Origin: Microbacterium sp. LWH11-1.2
GTDB lineage: Bacteria > Actinomycetota > Actinomycetes > Actinomycetales > Microbacteriaceae
Length of the DNA stretch: 64,000 nt
Reading direction: 5' to 3'
Assembly (NCBI RefSeq): GCF_038397745.1
Contig: NZ_CP151636.1
Span: 992,001 to 1,056,000, forward strand
How positions within the stretch are numbered: position 1 is the stretch's first letter; every line of letters starts with the position of its first letter. The notes under the pieces were generated by a model that worked only from the letters and a program-made list of their open reading frames with translations, made no database searches and was not told the DNA's origin. Both the position numbers and the translations under genes were made by a program. Positions 1-8,706 of the stretch are shown here, in pieces.

Positions 1-741
1 CCGGGCCCAGTACGCCGAGATCGACAGGGATTCACGCGGAACCTCGCGCTGCTTCAGAACCGCGCGCACCTCCTTGATGGTCCCGCGCTCTCCGTGGGCG
101 AAGACATGCGGGTGGCCGTCGGCCCAGGGAAGGTCGACGAGCGCGGCGAGAAGCTCGTCGTCGGTCTGCATCCAGGTCACCGTCAGCCCGGCCGGCGGCA
201 CGGGAAGGACGCGGTCTGCGGGATCGGCGACCGAGAGCAGCACGTGGCCCCGAGCCCCGATATCCATCGCTTCGACAGCGGAGGAGATCGCGGGCAGGGC
301 CGTGTGATCCCCCACCAGCAGGTGCCAGGGTGCCGTCGGATCCGGGCGGTAGCCGCCGCCGGCGCCGCTCACCACGAGCACATCTCCGGGCTGCGCTGCG
401 CGCGCCCAGGGTCCTGCAACACCCTCGTCGCCGTGCACGACGAAGTCGATGACGAGGCGCTGCGCGACGGGATCGGCCGAGCGGATCGTGTACGTCCGCC
501 GCGTCGGGAGCTTCTCCGGGCTCTCCTCCCGCAGCTGCGCCAGATCGTATGGAGGCGTCAGCCCGTGAGCCGGATCGGCGAACAGGATCTTGACGTACTT
601 GTCGGTCGAGTCGTTGTCGCGGAACGCGGCGTACCCGTCGCCGCCGGCCGTGATCCGGATCAGGTCGGGGCTCACCTGCTCCACCTGCTGAACCGTGAGG
701 ACGGCCTGTTCGGGTGCGCGGCGCGGCTGCTCTTGTGTCAT
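1..741 (-). CDS. Siderophore-interacting protein (ferric-siderophore reductase family), 3' end cut by window
   Basis: A 247-residue fragment begins at the ATG at 741 and is still open at the window edge, so the last few tens of residues are missing. The N-terminal half matches the FAD-binding part of the ViuB/SIP family: the RRTYTIR motif near residue 81 is the usual flavin-binding signature, followed by DFVVHGDEG and a GPWA segment. The C-terminal half is the NAD(P)H-binding part (LLVGDHTALPAI, then VFAHGERG). Family members take up ferric siderophores in the cytoplasm and reduce the iron to release it. It stands alone, with no siderophore synthesis or transport gene in view. Family assignment is firm; the substrate is unknown. 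Confidence 0.9.
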   Translation of the reverse strand, partial: MTQEQPRRAPEQAVLTVQQVEQVSPDLIRITAGGDGYAAFRDNDSTDKYVKILFADPAHGLTPPYDLAQLREESPEKLPTRRTYTIRSADPVAQRLVIDFVVHGDEGVAGPWARAAQPGDVLVVSGAGGGYRPDPTAPWHLLVGDHTALPAISSAVEAMDIGARGHVLLSVADPADRVLPVPPAGLTVTWMQTDDELLAALVDLPWADGHPHVFAHGERGTIKEVRAVLKQREVPRESLSISAYWAR

Positions 742-827
742 CGGGTCTCCGGATTCATGGCGAGTGGTCGATCCCAGTCTGCCCGGCTCCGACCGGGGCG
801 GGGTCGCCTCAGGCTCGATGCTCGGAC

Positions 828-1295
828 TCAGGAATTCGGAATCGATGTCACCGCGACGGTCCAGAGAGCGGTGCTCTCGGCCGAGCCGGTGATCACGATG
901 TCCTCGTTCGCTCCGACGTCGAGCATGTTCCGCGACCCCGGATCGTCCGGATCGCCCTGGCATGCCTGCGTCACTGCGGCGGCCCCGATGATCTCGACCA
1001 CGACGTCTCCCTCGCCGACGCACAGGATGTACAGAGCCACCCGCCCCGTCGGGTTGTCGAAGGGTCCGGCCTGCGCCGAGCCTCGCATCGCGGGGAGCTC
1101 GCCGACGAGATTCTCATCCCGGGGGATCGAGACCGTCAGCACGTTCGATGTCGGCGGGTCGGATGCTGTCGCGGTCGGCGCGGAACTCGGACTCGCGGAC
1201 GGTGCGGATGCCGGATCCGGGGTCAGCGGCGCGCAGGCGACGAGCGCACCCGCCACGAGGAGCACCGAGACCGCGCCTGCGTGAACCGCCTTCAT
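828..1295 (-). CDS. Small secreted lipoprotein of unknown function
   Basis: This 155-residue protein starts at the ATG at 1295, chosen because it gives a clean lipoprotein signal (basic start, hydrophobic core, lipobox LVAC with Cys21) and has GAGGGGAC upstream. A Ser/Pro/Ala/Thr-rich linker of about 25 residues follows, then a compact domain with two cysteines (ILCVGEG and VTQACQG) that could pair as a disulfide. It should be anchored to the outer face of the membrane. I do not recognise the domain. A longer in-frame reading exists upstream, but it lacks a signal and looks like GC-driven extension. Confidence 0.75.
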   Translation of the reverse strand: MKAVHAGAVSVLLVAGALVACAPLTPDPASAPSASPSSAPTATASDPPTSNVLTVSIPRDENLVGELPAMRGSAQAGPFDNPTGRVALYILCVGEGDVVVEIIGAAAVTQACQGDPDDPGSRNMLDVGANEDIVITGSAESTALWTVAVTSIPNS

Positions 1296-1356
1296 CCGTC
1301 CTGTCCCCTCGCGACCTTCGCAGCCGCACCAGGGAGAGCGTACGGTCGCGCGCCCC

Positions 1357-1388
1357 GTCGTGTCTGTCGGGTCTTCGGGGGACACGAC
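1357..1388 (-). terminator. Stem-loop at the 3' end of the UPF0303 gene
   Basis: Arms GTCGTGTC and GACACGAC pair perfectly around a 16-nt loop, and the stem touches the stop codon of the gene read leftward at 1388. There is no clear T-run, so this is a probable rather than certain terminator. Confidence 0.5.
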
Positions 1389-1855
1389 TACCCCTGCCGC
1401 AGCTCCTTCAGCGCCTGCACGACCAGGTCGTGATCGTCGGCCGAGGGCAGGCCGGAGACCGTGGCGACGGCCACGACACCGACGCCGGTCACCCGGACGG
1501 GAACCGCCCCGCCGGCGACGGCGTACTCGGCGGGGTCCAGCCATCCCGGCTCGAACATGTCGCGTCCACCGGCGGCGACCCGGGCCTCCAGTAGTGCCGT
1601 GCTCGTCTCAAAGCGGAACGCCGTCGCAGCCTTCCGCCGCACCCACTCGTCGTTGTCGGCCGTCGCGCCCGGCATCGACGCATGGAAGAGGATGCCGGAT
1701 GCCGTGCGCACATCGATCGCCACCGGATGCCCTGCGGCGAGCGCGCGCTCCGCGATCGAACTGCCGAGTCGCCACGCATCGCGCCGGTCGAATCGGGGAA
1801 GGTCGAGCGCGAGGTGCTCGGCTTCGAGCCGTGCCAGCCATCCATCGTCGGTCAT
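1388..1855 (-). CDS. UPF0303 / GlcG-like small protein
   Basis: A 155-residue cytoplasmic protein with an ATG start and TAG stop. The body has the UPF0303 pattern: AIDVRTASGILFH near the middle, DNDEWVRRKAATAF, then YAVAGGAVPVRVTGVGVVAVATVSGLP, and the final DDHDLVVQAL. The family shares the fold of GlcG/HbpS proteins, some of which bind haem, but UPF0303 members themselves have no agreed reaction. It is followed by its own stem-loop and precedes a lipoprotein gene on the same strand. Family call is confident; function is not known. Confidence 0.8.
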   Translation of the reverse strand: MTDDGWLARLEAEHLALDLPRFDRRDAWRLGSSIAERALAAGHPVAIDVRTASGILFHASMPGATADNDEWVRRKAATAFRFETSTALLEARVAAGGRDMFEPGWLDPAEYAVAGGAVPVRVTGVGVVAVATVSGLPSADDHDLVVQALKELRQG

Positions 1856-1916
1856 GGTCCGATCCTCTCACCACGCTCCGGCGTCTCGGGCTGTGCGTCT
1901 CGCGCCGCGCCAGAGC

Positions 1917-2483
1917 TCACTCGTCGACCGCGGTCCCACCGCCGAGCGCGCGGCGGGCCTGCTCGAGTGAGCGGAGCGCCTCGACCCTGGTCGACGCACC
2001 TTCTCCTGTCGCGACGATCTCTCCGCTGGCGGCCCGCAGCCGCCAGCGGTACGCGCCCGCAGCATCCTGAGAGATCTCGAAGCGCCCTCGAGGCCCGTCG
2101 GCCGCCTGGGCGAGCTCCGCCGCGACCTCACGATTCCCGATGTCGCCGAGGATGCTGGTGCGCAGCCGCTCCGCCGTATCGGCATCCGCACCCGGCGACA
2201 GCGACGAGAGAACGCTCACGGCCGTCGCACGATCCTCATCGGTCACCCACTGCTCGTTCGTCAGCGCCTCGATCAGCATCAGCCCGGTGCGGGCTTCCCT
2301 GGCATCCGTGCTCAGCGCCAGTGCGTACGCCTGCTCGAATCGCTGCGACCACTGCGCGCGGGCATCGGTCGCCTGCTGGTTCCGACGGGTGAGGAGGAAG
2401 GCGATGACCGACCACACGAGTCCGCCACCGGCCACGACCGCAGCGATCACCGCTGCGATGAGCGTCGCCTCCGAATCGGTCAC
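1917..2483 (-). CDS. Membrane-anchored protein with C-terminal DUF1508 (YegP-like) segment
   Basis: A 188-residue protein. One membrane helix (residues 7-32, ending in RRN) anchors the N-terminus. An alpha-helical middle with WSQRFEQAYALAL, LMLIEALTNEQW and a Asp/Glu-rich stretch follows. Residues 132-175 (RFEISQDAAGAYRWRLRAAS then GEIVATGEG) closely resemble one unit of the DUF1508/YegP family, normally found as short free-standing tandem repeats. The combination of a membrane anchor with a single YegP unit is unusual. Role unknown. The ATG at 2483 is the only reasonable start. Confidence 0.7.
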   Translation of the reverse strand: MTDSEATLIAAVIAAVVAGGGLVWSVIAFLLTRRNQQATDARAQWSQRFEQAYALALSTDAREARTGLMLIEALTNEQWVTDEDRATAVSVLSSLSPGADADTAERLRTSILGDIGNREVAAELAQAADGPRGRFEISQDAAGAYRWRLRAASGEIVATGEGASTRVEALRSLEQARRALGGGTAVDE

Positions 2484-2522
2484 ACGGCCACCCTACTGTC
2501 GGCGGACGCGCGGACGAAGGCC

Positions 2523-3263
2523 TCAGAGCACGTCCTCGATCGCCGCGAAGGTGCGATCCGGATCCTCCAGATGCATGTCGTGATGGATGCCGGCGAGACG
2601 GCGGATGTCCCATCCCTCGCCTTCGAGCGCTGTGGCCATGGCGTCGGACAGGACGGCCGGTGACTCGTCAGAGAGGACGATCGTCGACGGCACGGCGGGC
2701 GGGGCGATCGCGATCGGGTGGAACGCCACCTCGCGGAAGATCCCGATCGCCATCTTGGCGTCGAACTGCTGCTGCGCCTGCTTCATGATTTCGCGGATGC
2801 TCGGATCCAAGGCCGCGCGTTGGGGCGCGCTCCGCCGCGCCTGAAGCAGACCCATGGCGCCGAGCGAGAGCGGCGGCACGGCCCAGAATGCCCGGCCCTT
2901 GAACCCGGTTGTGGGGAGCGAGAGTTCGAAGCCCGGGTCGAGGTAGATCGCGCGCTCGGGCTGGAGGCGCGCGACGGCGCGCACGAGCACCGCTCCCCCG
3001 AGCGAATGACCGACCACGCTGTGGAGTCCGGTCGGGAGGGCTTCGACGACATCGCCCGCGAGGTCGTCGAGCGGGTACGACGGCGCGCGGTCGCTCTCGC
3101 CGTGCCCACGGAGGTCGATCGTGGTGACGGTGTAGCGGCCGGTGGTCAGCATCCGGTCGATGAGCGGCTGCCACGTCGCTCCCGCGCCGCCGAGCCCATG
3201 GATCAGTCCGACGTGGCGTTCGCCGGATCCGGTGGTGGTGGAGTGGAGGCGCATGGGAGTCAT
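2523..3263 (-). CDS. Alpha/beta-hydrolase fold protein
   Basis: A 246-residue cytoplasmic hydrolase. The oxyanion segment LIHGLGGAGATW lies at residues 20-31, IDLRGHGESD at 49-58, and the nucleophile elbow GHSLGG places the catalytic serine at 87. A late GIHHDMHLEDP near residue 228 supplies the histidine. The start may be the ATG at 3263 or the in-frame ATG three codons later. It lies 20 bp downstream of the FAD-oxidase gene, on the same strand, and may be the last gene of that operon. Substrate cannot be predicted; esterase, lactonase and C-C hydrolase roles all fit this fold. Confidence 0.85.
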   Translation of the reverse strand: MTPMRLHSTTTGSGERHVGLIHGLGGAGATWQPLIDRMLTTGRYTVTTIDLRGHGESDRAPSYPLDDLAGDVVEALPTGLHSVVGHSLGGAVLVRAVARLQPERAIYLDPGFELSLPTTGFKGRAFWAVPPLSLGAMGLLQARRSAPQRAALDPSIREIMKQAQQQFDAKMAIGIFREVAFHPIAIAPPAVPSTIVLSDESPAVLSDAMATALEGEGWDIRRLAGIHHDMHLEDPDRTFAAIEDVL

Positions 3264-3283
3264 TCTTCCCGGTTTGCCCGACG

Positions 3284-4672
3284 TCAGCCGATGATCTTGC
3301 CGGGGTTGAGAATCCCGGCGGGATCGAGCGCGGCCTTGACTGCTCGATGCATGTCGAGCACGGGGGGAAAGAGCTCGGACCGGAGTCCCTCGCGCTTCAG
3401 AAGACCCACGCCGTGCTCTCCGGTGACGGTGCCGCCGAGCGCGAGGGCATCATCGATGATCTCCGTGAACGCCTTCTCCGCACGTGCGCGGGCCTCGGCA
3501 TCTCCGGGCGGAACGACGAGGAGCGGATGGAGGTTGCCGTCGCCGGCGTGCGCGATGTTGGCGATGAGCACGTCGTTGGCCCGCCCGATGGCCTCGATGC
3601 GGCTGAGCATCTCCGGGACCGAGCCCTTCGGAACGCACACGTCTTCCGTCAGCACGGGCCCGAGACGTTCGAGTGCCGGATACGCCAGACGCCGAGCAGC
3701 GAAGAGCGCCTCGCCCTCGGCTTCGTCCGTGCTGCGGTCGGCCCAGGTGGCACCGCCGCGTCGGAACGCGGACAGCATCGCGACCGCCTCCTCCTCGCCG
3801 GCGACCCCCGGGGTGTCCACGCGTCCGAGCAGGACGACGGCGGCATCGGCCGAGAGCCCCATGTTCTTCCACTCGTCGACGGCCCGCAGACAGTTGCGGT
3901 CGATCAGCTCGAGCGCAGACGGCGTGAGGCCTGCTGCTGCGACCTCGCGCACAGCACGGCCTGCGTCGGTGAGCGAGTCGAAGAACCCGGCGATCGTCTG
4001 CTCGGGCGGGCGCGCCGGACGAAGCCGCACCGTGATCTCCGTGACGATGCCGAGGGTGCCCTCCGAGCCGACGAGAAGACCCGTCAGGTCGTAGCCGGCG
4101 ACGCCCTTCGCGGTGCGTCGACCCAGCCGGACGAGATCCCCCGTGCCGGTCACGACCTGCATCCCGAGCACGTAGTCCCGGGTGACGCCGTACTTGACGC
4201 AGCAGACGCCGCCGGCGTTCGTCGCCACGTTGCCGCCGATGGTCGACCAGGGCGAGCTGGCCGGATCGGGCGGATACCAGAGGCCGTGCTCCGCGACCCG
4301 CGCCCGGAGGGCATCGTTGATCACTCCTGGCTGCACGACGGCGAGGCGTTCGAGTTCATCCACCTCGAGCACGGCATCCATACGCTCCAGCGCGATCACG
4401 ACGCAGCCGGTGATCGCATTCGCGCCGCCCGAGAGCCCGGTCCCCGCCCCGCGGGCGACGACCGCCGTGTCGTGACGCAGGCACGCCTGAACCGTCGACT
4501 GCACCTCCTCGGGCGTATGCGGTCGCACGAGGCAGACCGGCAGCGCCCACTCCGCCCACTCGGCGTCGTCGTGCGCGTAGCTCTCGAGCACGTCGGGGTC
4601 GGTCGTGACACGGTCGGCGGGGAGAACCGCCGCGAGGTCGGCGAGGAGCGCGGACTCACTCACGATCGTCAT
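3284..4672 (-). CDS. FAD-linked oxidase, GlcD / D-lactate dehydrogenase type
   Basis: A 462-residue flavoprotein of the usual family length. The FAD-binding half carries ARGAGTGLSGGAN (about residue 74) and GGNVATNAGGVCCVKYG (about 145). The C-terminal FAD-oxidase half has HAGDGNLHP and GEHGVG, both family signatures near the active site. Such enzymes oxidise 2-hydroxyacids such as glycolate or D-lactate and pass electrons to quinone or another acceptor. No GlcE or GlcF partner is present. Its start overlaps the end of the upstream esterase gene by 17 bp, so it is co-transcribed with the esterase and amidohydrolase; that suggests a pathway in which an ester or amide is opened to give a hydroxyacid, which is inference. 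Confidence 0.88.
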   Translation of the reverse strand: MTIVSESALLADLAAVLPADRVTTDPDVLESYAHDDAEWAEWALPVCLVRPHTPEEVQSTVQACLRHDTAVVARGAGTGLSGGANAITGCVVIALERMDAVLEVDELERLAVVQPGVINDALRARVAEHGLWYPPDPASSPWSTIGGNVATNAGGVCCVKYGVTRDYVLGMQVVTGTGDLVRLGRRTAKGVAGYDLTGLLVGSEGTLGIVTEITVRLRPARPPEQTIAGFFDSLTDAGRAVREVAAAGLTPSALELIDRNCLRAVDEWKNMGLSADAAVVLLGRVDTPGVAGEEEAVAMLSAFRRGGATWADRSTDEAEGEALFAARRLAYPALERLGPVLTEDVCVPKGSVPEMLSRIEAIGRANDVLIANIAHAGDGNLHPLLVVPPGDAEARARAEKAFTEIIDDALALGGTVTGEHGVGLLKREGLRSELFPPVLDMHRAVKAALDPAGILNPGKIIG

Positions 4673-5555
4673 CGCCGCGGGCAGATCCCGAACGCGTGTG
4701 ACAGGTCTTCACGTAGCTCAGGAACGATGCCTGCAGCCCGGTCACGTGAGTCTCATGCAGCAGGGCCTTCGACACGTCTCCCGAACGCCCGCGAGCATGC
4801 AGCTCCTCCACGACCGTGAGCAGATTGCGCCCGATCTCGCGATAGATGGGGATCGACCCGAGCAGTTCGGCCTCGTTCAGCGTGACGTGCAGCCGGGCCG
4901 ATGAGCCTCGGTCGGGCTCCGACAGGGCGGCTATCAGGGGGAAGACCTGGCTGTTCGTGGCGGCGACGCCGGGGCTGCCCGCACCGAACGTCGTGAACAG
5001 AGGCGTCTCGCGCAACCAGGCGTACAGCGCGAAGAGACCGCCGTACGAGTAGCCGAAGAGTCCATGACCGGAGTCGCTGACCCGCACCTTCGACTGCAGG
5101 AGCGGATGGAGCTCCTCCGTCAGGAACGAGAGGAAGGCATCGGCATGGGTGTCGGCCAGGTGAGCGAGGTACGTGTCCATGTGCTCCTGGGTCATCGCCC
5201 CGGAATCACGAGCGGCGGTGAGAGTCCGCACCATCTCGTCGCTGACCGGTTCACCCGGCGGCACGAGATCTCGGTTGCGCAACTGCGCCCACTGCGCGGC
5301 TTCCTCGCCGGCATACCCGATGCTGACCTGGATGTACGGAGCGACGGTGAGGTACGGATCCGCCTGGGTGACGATGAGCGGGGCGGTGAGCCCAACGGCG
5401 AAGTTGCCGTCGACCACGTAGATCAGAGGTAGGGGATCGGCGGACTCCGCGTAACCAGGAGGCGTCGTCACCCAGACGCCGTAGCGGTTGCCCGAACGTG
5501 CCGTGACCTCGAGGTATTCCGTATCGGCCAGGCAGCCGTTCAACATCTCGCTCAT
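4656..5555 (-). CDS. Esterase of the PF00756 / siderophore-esterase-like family
   Basis: A 299-residue alpha/beta hydrolase. LPLIYVVDGNFAVG (about residue 41) is the typical strand before the oxyanion hole, GLFGYSYGGLFALYA gives the nucleophile serine in a GYSYGG elbow, and LHETHVTG near the C-terminus supplies the histidine. These features match the Esterase D / IroE-Fes type. No signal peptide is seen, so it is cytoplasmic. Its ATG overlaps the stop of the amidohydrolase gene as ATGA, which implies translational coupling. Substrate unknown; the nearby FAD-oxidase argues against a simple siderophore role. Confidence 0.82.
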   Translation of the reverse strand: MSEMLNGCLADTEYLEVTARSGNRYGVWVTTPPGYAESADPLPLIYVVDGNFAVGLTAPLIVTQADPYLTVAPYIQVSIGYAGEEAAQWAQLRNRDLVPPGEPVSDEMVRTLTAARDSGAMTQEHMDTYLAHLADTHADAFLSFLTEELHPLLQSKVRVSDSGHGLFGYSYGGLFALYAWLRETPLFTTFGAGSPGVAATNSQVFPLIAALSEPDRGSSARLHVTLNEAELLGSIPIYREIGRNLLTVVEELHARGRSGDVSKALLHETHVTGLQASFLSYVKTCHTRSGSARGDDDRE

Positions 5556-6778
5556 CGGGTGTCTCCCTTCATGATGCGGCCGTCCTTCACGACGAAGGCG
5601 GCCATGTCCGGATCCGCGAAGACGTGGGCGTCCTCGAGCGGGTTCCGCGCCCAGGCGACCATGTCGGCCGCCATCCCCACACGGATCGTGCCGACACGGT
5701 CCCCGATGCCGAGGATGTCGGCGTTGACGCTGGTCGCCGAGACGAGCGCGCGCATGGGCGACTCCAGCTCGGCGCGCAGTCGAAGCTCCTCCCCTCGGCG
5801 GTGCTGAGCGGGACCGAGCAGATCCGAGCCCAGACCGATGCGCACCCCCGCTTCACGGGCGATCCTGAGCGCCTCGACCATGCGCCGGCGGGTGCCGGCG
5901 ATGCGGTCGCGCGTCGACGGGTCCACGTCCAGGCCGTCCGGGTTCATGATCTGTTCGATCACCGCGAACGTGGGGACGAGCGCCACGTCGTGCTCCCGCA
6001 TGAGCGCCGCGGTCGGCTCGTCGATGCCGGTGCCGTGCTCCACGCAGCGCACGCCCGCTTCCACGGCGTTCCGGATGCCGGCGTTGTTGTGCGCGTGCAC
6101 GGTGACGTAGGTGCCGCGCGCGGCGGCCTCCTCCACCGCTACAGCGATCTCCGCGGTCGTGAACTGCGTGTCGTCGAGGCGATCGTGGCCTCCGACGACG
6201 CCGCCGGTGACGCACAGCTTCAGGAAGGTCGCGCCACGACGGAACGACTCCCGCACATTGCGTCTCAGTTCATCGGCATTGCCCGACATGAGCGACAGAG
6301 CAGCGAGGCCCGGGATATGGTGCGTCTCCCACAGCTCGGTCGGCTCCCACGCGGCGCCGTAATACCCGTGGCCACCGGTCTGACACTGCACGGGTCCGCA
6401 CGACAGCACGCGCGGACCGCGCATCTTGCCCTTCGCGATGACGTCCACGACTCCCCCGTCGATGCCGCCGGTATCGCGCACCGTGGTGAAGCCCGCGTCG
6501 AGGGTGCGACTCGCCGTGGTGAAGATGTCGGCGGCGATCTCCGCAGCCGAGAGCTGAAAGCCGAACTGTGCGCGGATCGGGCTCGAGAGTCCGAGGTGCA
6601 CGTGGGCGTCGATCAGCCCGGGAGTCAGCAGCATGCCGTCGAGGTCGACGGTCCTCGCGCCATCCGGAGCGGAACCGATCCGGGTGATGACGCCGTCCTC
6701 CACGCACACGTCCGCTTCGGAGGGCGCCGCGCCGGACCCGTCGGCGATGACGCCGCCCGCGAACCAGATCTCGTTCAT
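5552..6778 (-). CDS. Metal-dependent amidohydrolase (imidazolonepropionase/prolidase-like)
   Basis: A 408-residue amidohydrolase-superfamily enzyme. Metal ligands are visible in DAHVHLG (about residue 62), VTVHAHNNAG and CVEHGTGI, and the catalytic aspartate in IGLGSDLLGP. The final NPLEDAHVF and VKDGRIM are the small beta-domain typical of the family. The ATG at 6778 is preceded by GGAAGAGG; a longer reading into the regulator region is rejected because it would cover the operators. It is the first gene of the amidohydrolase-esterase-FAD oxidase operon and is divergent from a TetR gene that probably controls it. Likely hydrolyses a cyclic amide or a peptide-like bond; the substrate is not determinable. 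Confidence 0.87.
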   Translation of the reverse strand: MNEIWFAGGVIADGSGAAPSEADVCVEDGVITRIGSAPDGARTVDLDGMLLTPGLIDAHVHLGLSSPIRAQFGFQLSAAEIAADIFTTASRTLDAGFTTVRDTGGIDGGVVDVIAKGKMRGPRVLSCGPVQCQTGGHGYYGAAWEPTELWETHHIPGLAALSLMSGNADELRRNVRESFRRGATFLKLCVTGGVVGGHDRLDDTQFTTAEIAVAVEEAAARGTYVTVHAHNNAGIRNAVEAGVRCVEHGTGIDEPTAALMREHDVALVPTFAVIEQIMNPDGLDVDPSTRDRIAGTRRRMVEALRIAREAGVRIGLGSDLLGPAQHRRGEELRLRAELESPMRALVSATSVNADILGIGDRVGTIRVGMAADMVAWARNPLEDAHVFADPDMAAFVVKDGRIMKGDTR

Positions 6779-6806
6779 TGAGCCTCTTCCGACGACCACC
6801 CGGTCC

Positions 6807-6853
6807 TCACCAGTGGTGAATTCGTTGTACGCTAACGTACTCAACAGTGGTGA
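6807..6853. promoter_or_regulatory. Probable TetR operator cluster between amidohydrolase and TetR genes
   Basis: Three elements are packed in 47 bp: a perfect palindrome TCACCAGTGGTGA (6807-6819), an inverted repeat GTACG-CTAA-CGTAC (6827-6840), and a near copy of the first element, TCAACAGTGGTGA (6841-6853). The two copies lie 34 bp apart and flank the central dyad. The position, just upstream of both divergent genes, fits control of both by the TetR protein encoded at 6873. Confidence 0.6.
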
Positions 6854-6872
6854 AAGTGTCAACGGAGGCAGC

Positions 6873-7454
6873 ATGCGAGCATCGGTCGGAGAAGGAAGGG
6901 CGCGGCTGCTGCAGGCGCTGTTCGATGAATTCGGCGAGAACGGCCCGACCCCCAACCTGTCGATGCGTCAGGTGGCGGAGCGGCTCGGCGTGCACCACAC
7001 GCTCCTCACCTACCACTTCGGGTCTCGACCGGCGCTGCTGAGCGCCGTGCTGTCCGAAGCGCGCCGTCGCGACAACCTCGTGATCGCCGCGGCAGGGGAT
7101 GAGCTCGGCTTCGTCGACATGCTCCGTGCCATCTGGGGCTTCTACGCCACCACGGCGCACGAGGAGCGGACGCGGGCTTTCTTCCATCTGATCGGGCTGG
7201 CGGTGTACGAGCGCGGCGCCTTCGACGGGTTCGTCGCCGACCTCGACGACCTCACCCGCCTTCTCGAGGCCGCTGCCCGCCGCGACGGACTGAAAGAAGC
7301 GGATGCCGTGCAGCAGAGCCTCATCGCGATCGCCTGCGTACGCGGACTGCTGCTGCAGCGGCTGCTGACTCCCTCCGACCAGGTCGACGCCGCCGCAGAG
7401 AAGTTCATCGCCTCCTTCGCGACAGCGGCACGCGGAATCGGCGACGCTCGGTAG
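6873..7454 (+). CDS. TetR-family transcriptional regulator
   Basis: A 193-residue regulator. The start at 6873 has GGAGG seven bases upstream. The helix-turn-helix is SMRQVAERLGVHHTLLTYHF with the usual F-GSRPALLSAV continuation; the rest is the helical ligand-binding part (IWGFYATTAHEERTRAFFHL). It is divergent from the amidohydrolase operon and 32 bp upstream of the flavoprotein oxidase on its own strand, so it may control both. Two palindromic elements lie directly before its start, implying autoregulation. Ligand unknown. Confidence 0.88.
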   Translation: MRASVGEGRARLLQALFDEFGENGPTPNLSMRQVAERLGVHHTLLTYHFGSRPALLSAVLSEARRRDNLVIAAAGDELGFVDMLRAIWGFYATTAHEERTRAFFHLIGLAVYERGAFDGFVADLDDLTRLLEAAARRDGLKEADAVQQSLIAIACVRGLLLQRLLTPSDQVDAAAEKFIASFATAARGIGDAR

Positions 7455-7486
7455 CGGAATCACCTCGATCGAAAGGACGGAACAGC

Positions 7487-8701
7487 ATGACCCCGGGATA
7501 CTCCCACATCGTCATCGGCGCCGGAGCCGTCGGCTCCGCGACCGCCTACTGGCTGGCACAGGCCGGCGCGGAGCGCGTCCTCGTTCTCGAGCAGTTCGAA
7601 CTCGGCCACGCCCTCGGCTCCTCCGGCGACCACTCCCGGATCATCCGGCGGGCCTACCATCGCGACGACTACACGGCACTCACCGACGCGATGTTCGAGG
7701 CCTGGGCCGAGGTCGAGGAGCGCTCCGGCCTGAAGCTGTACACACGGACCGGCGGGATCGACCTCGCTGCAGCGGGCAGCGCCGGAGCGGCCGAGATCGA
7801 CCAGTACCGTCGCGCGATGGATGCCGCGGGCATCCGGTACGACGAACTGACGATCGACGACATCCGCACGCAGTACCCGCAGTGGACGGTGTCGGACGAC
7901 ACGATCGGGATCCACCAGGCGGACGGCGGCATCCTCGACATCCGCCGATCGGTCTCCGCCCATTCATCTCTCGCCCGGGCCGCCGGGGTCGAGTTCCGCT
8001 CCGGAACGGTCGTGACCGGGGTTCGTGTCGATGCGCACGGCGTCTCCGTCACGACGTCCGAGGGATCGTTCGACGGCGCCCATCTCGTCGTCGCGGCGGG
8101 CTCCTGGCTCGGCGATCTCATGCCCGACCTCGGCCTTTCGTTCTCCCTCACGCTGAGCCAGGAGCAGGTCGGGTACTTCTCGTCGCCGAACCTCTCGCAG
8201 TTCACGCCGGACAGGTTCCCGATCTGGATCCACCACAGCGACGAGGTGCACTACGGCTTCCCCGTCTACGGCGAGGCAGCGGTGAAGCTCGCCCGCGACA
8301 TGCGCGGTCATTTCATCTCGCCGTCGGAGCGGTCGTTCGTCCCGGATGACGAGGAGCCGCAGCTGCTCCGCGACTTCCTGCGCACGTACCTCCCGGCGGC
8401 CGACGGACCGCTGCTGCTGAGCAGGACCTGCCTCTACGACATGCCCGCGGACCGGGACTTCGTGCTCGACACCCTGCCGGAGCATCCGCATGTCGCCGTC
8501 TTCAACGGGGCGGGGCACGCGGGCAAGTTCGCAAGCCTGGTCGGGCGAATCCTCGCCGACCTGCTCACCGTCGGCCGCACGGCGCACGACATCTCGTCGT
8601 TCAGCCTGCGCCGGCCCGCGATCGTCGACCCCGACTTCGTGCCCCTGTTCCGGCTGGGGACGGAAAGCGGTGCGACGAGCGCGGCGACAGGCGCGGCGTG
8701 A
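7487..8701 (+). CDS. Monomeric sarcosine oxidase / N-methyltryptophan oxidase-type flavoenzyme
   Basis: A 404-residue FAD enzyme of the DAO family. The dinucleotide fold is VIGAGAVGSATAYWL at residues 10-24, followed by VLEQF. Residue Cys315 (SRTCLYDMPADRDFVLD) falls exactly where monomeric sarcosine oxidase binds FAD covalently, and NGAGHAGKFA is the conserved C-terminal flavin contact. Such enzymes oxidise N-methyl amino acids to the amine, formaldehyde and hydrogen peroxide. It follows the TetR gene by 32 bp with GAAAGGA upstream and converges on an AraC gene only 5 bp away. Family certain, exact amine substrate not. Confidence 0.88.
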   Translation: MTPGYSHIVIGAGAVGSATAYWLAQAGAERVLVLEQFELGHALGSSGDHSRIIRRAYHRDDYTALTDAMFEAWAEVEERSGLKLYTRTGGIDLAAAGSAGAAEIDQYRRAMDAAGIRYDELTIDDIRTQYPQWTVSDDTIGIHQADGGILDIRRSVSAHSSLARAAGVEFRSGTVVTGVRVDAHGVSVTTSEGSFDGAHLVVAAGSWLGDLMPDLGLSFSLTLSQEQVGYFSSPNLSQFTPDRFPIWIHHSDEVHYGFPVYGEAAVKLARDMRGHFISPSERSFVPDDEEPQLLRDFLRTYLPAADGPLLLSRTCLYDMPADRDFVLDTLPEHPHVAVFNGAGHAGKFASLVGRILADLLTVGRTAHDISSFSLRRPAIVDPDFVPLFRLGTESGATSAATGAA

Positions 8702-8706
8702 GCGGA

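Noticed and set aside
94..1284. Long rightward open frame over the siderophore-interacting and lipoprotein genes
   Set aside because: Its translation has no recognisable fold, is Arg/Gly/Ala-rich and opposes two genes with clear motifs; long antisense frames are normal at this GC content.
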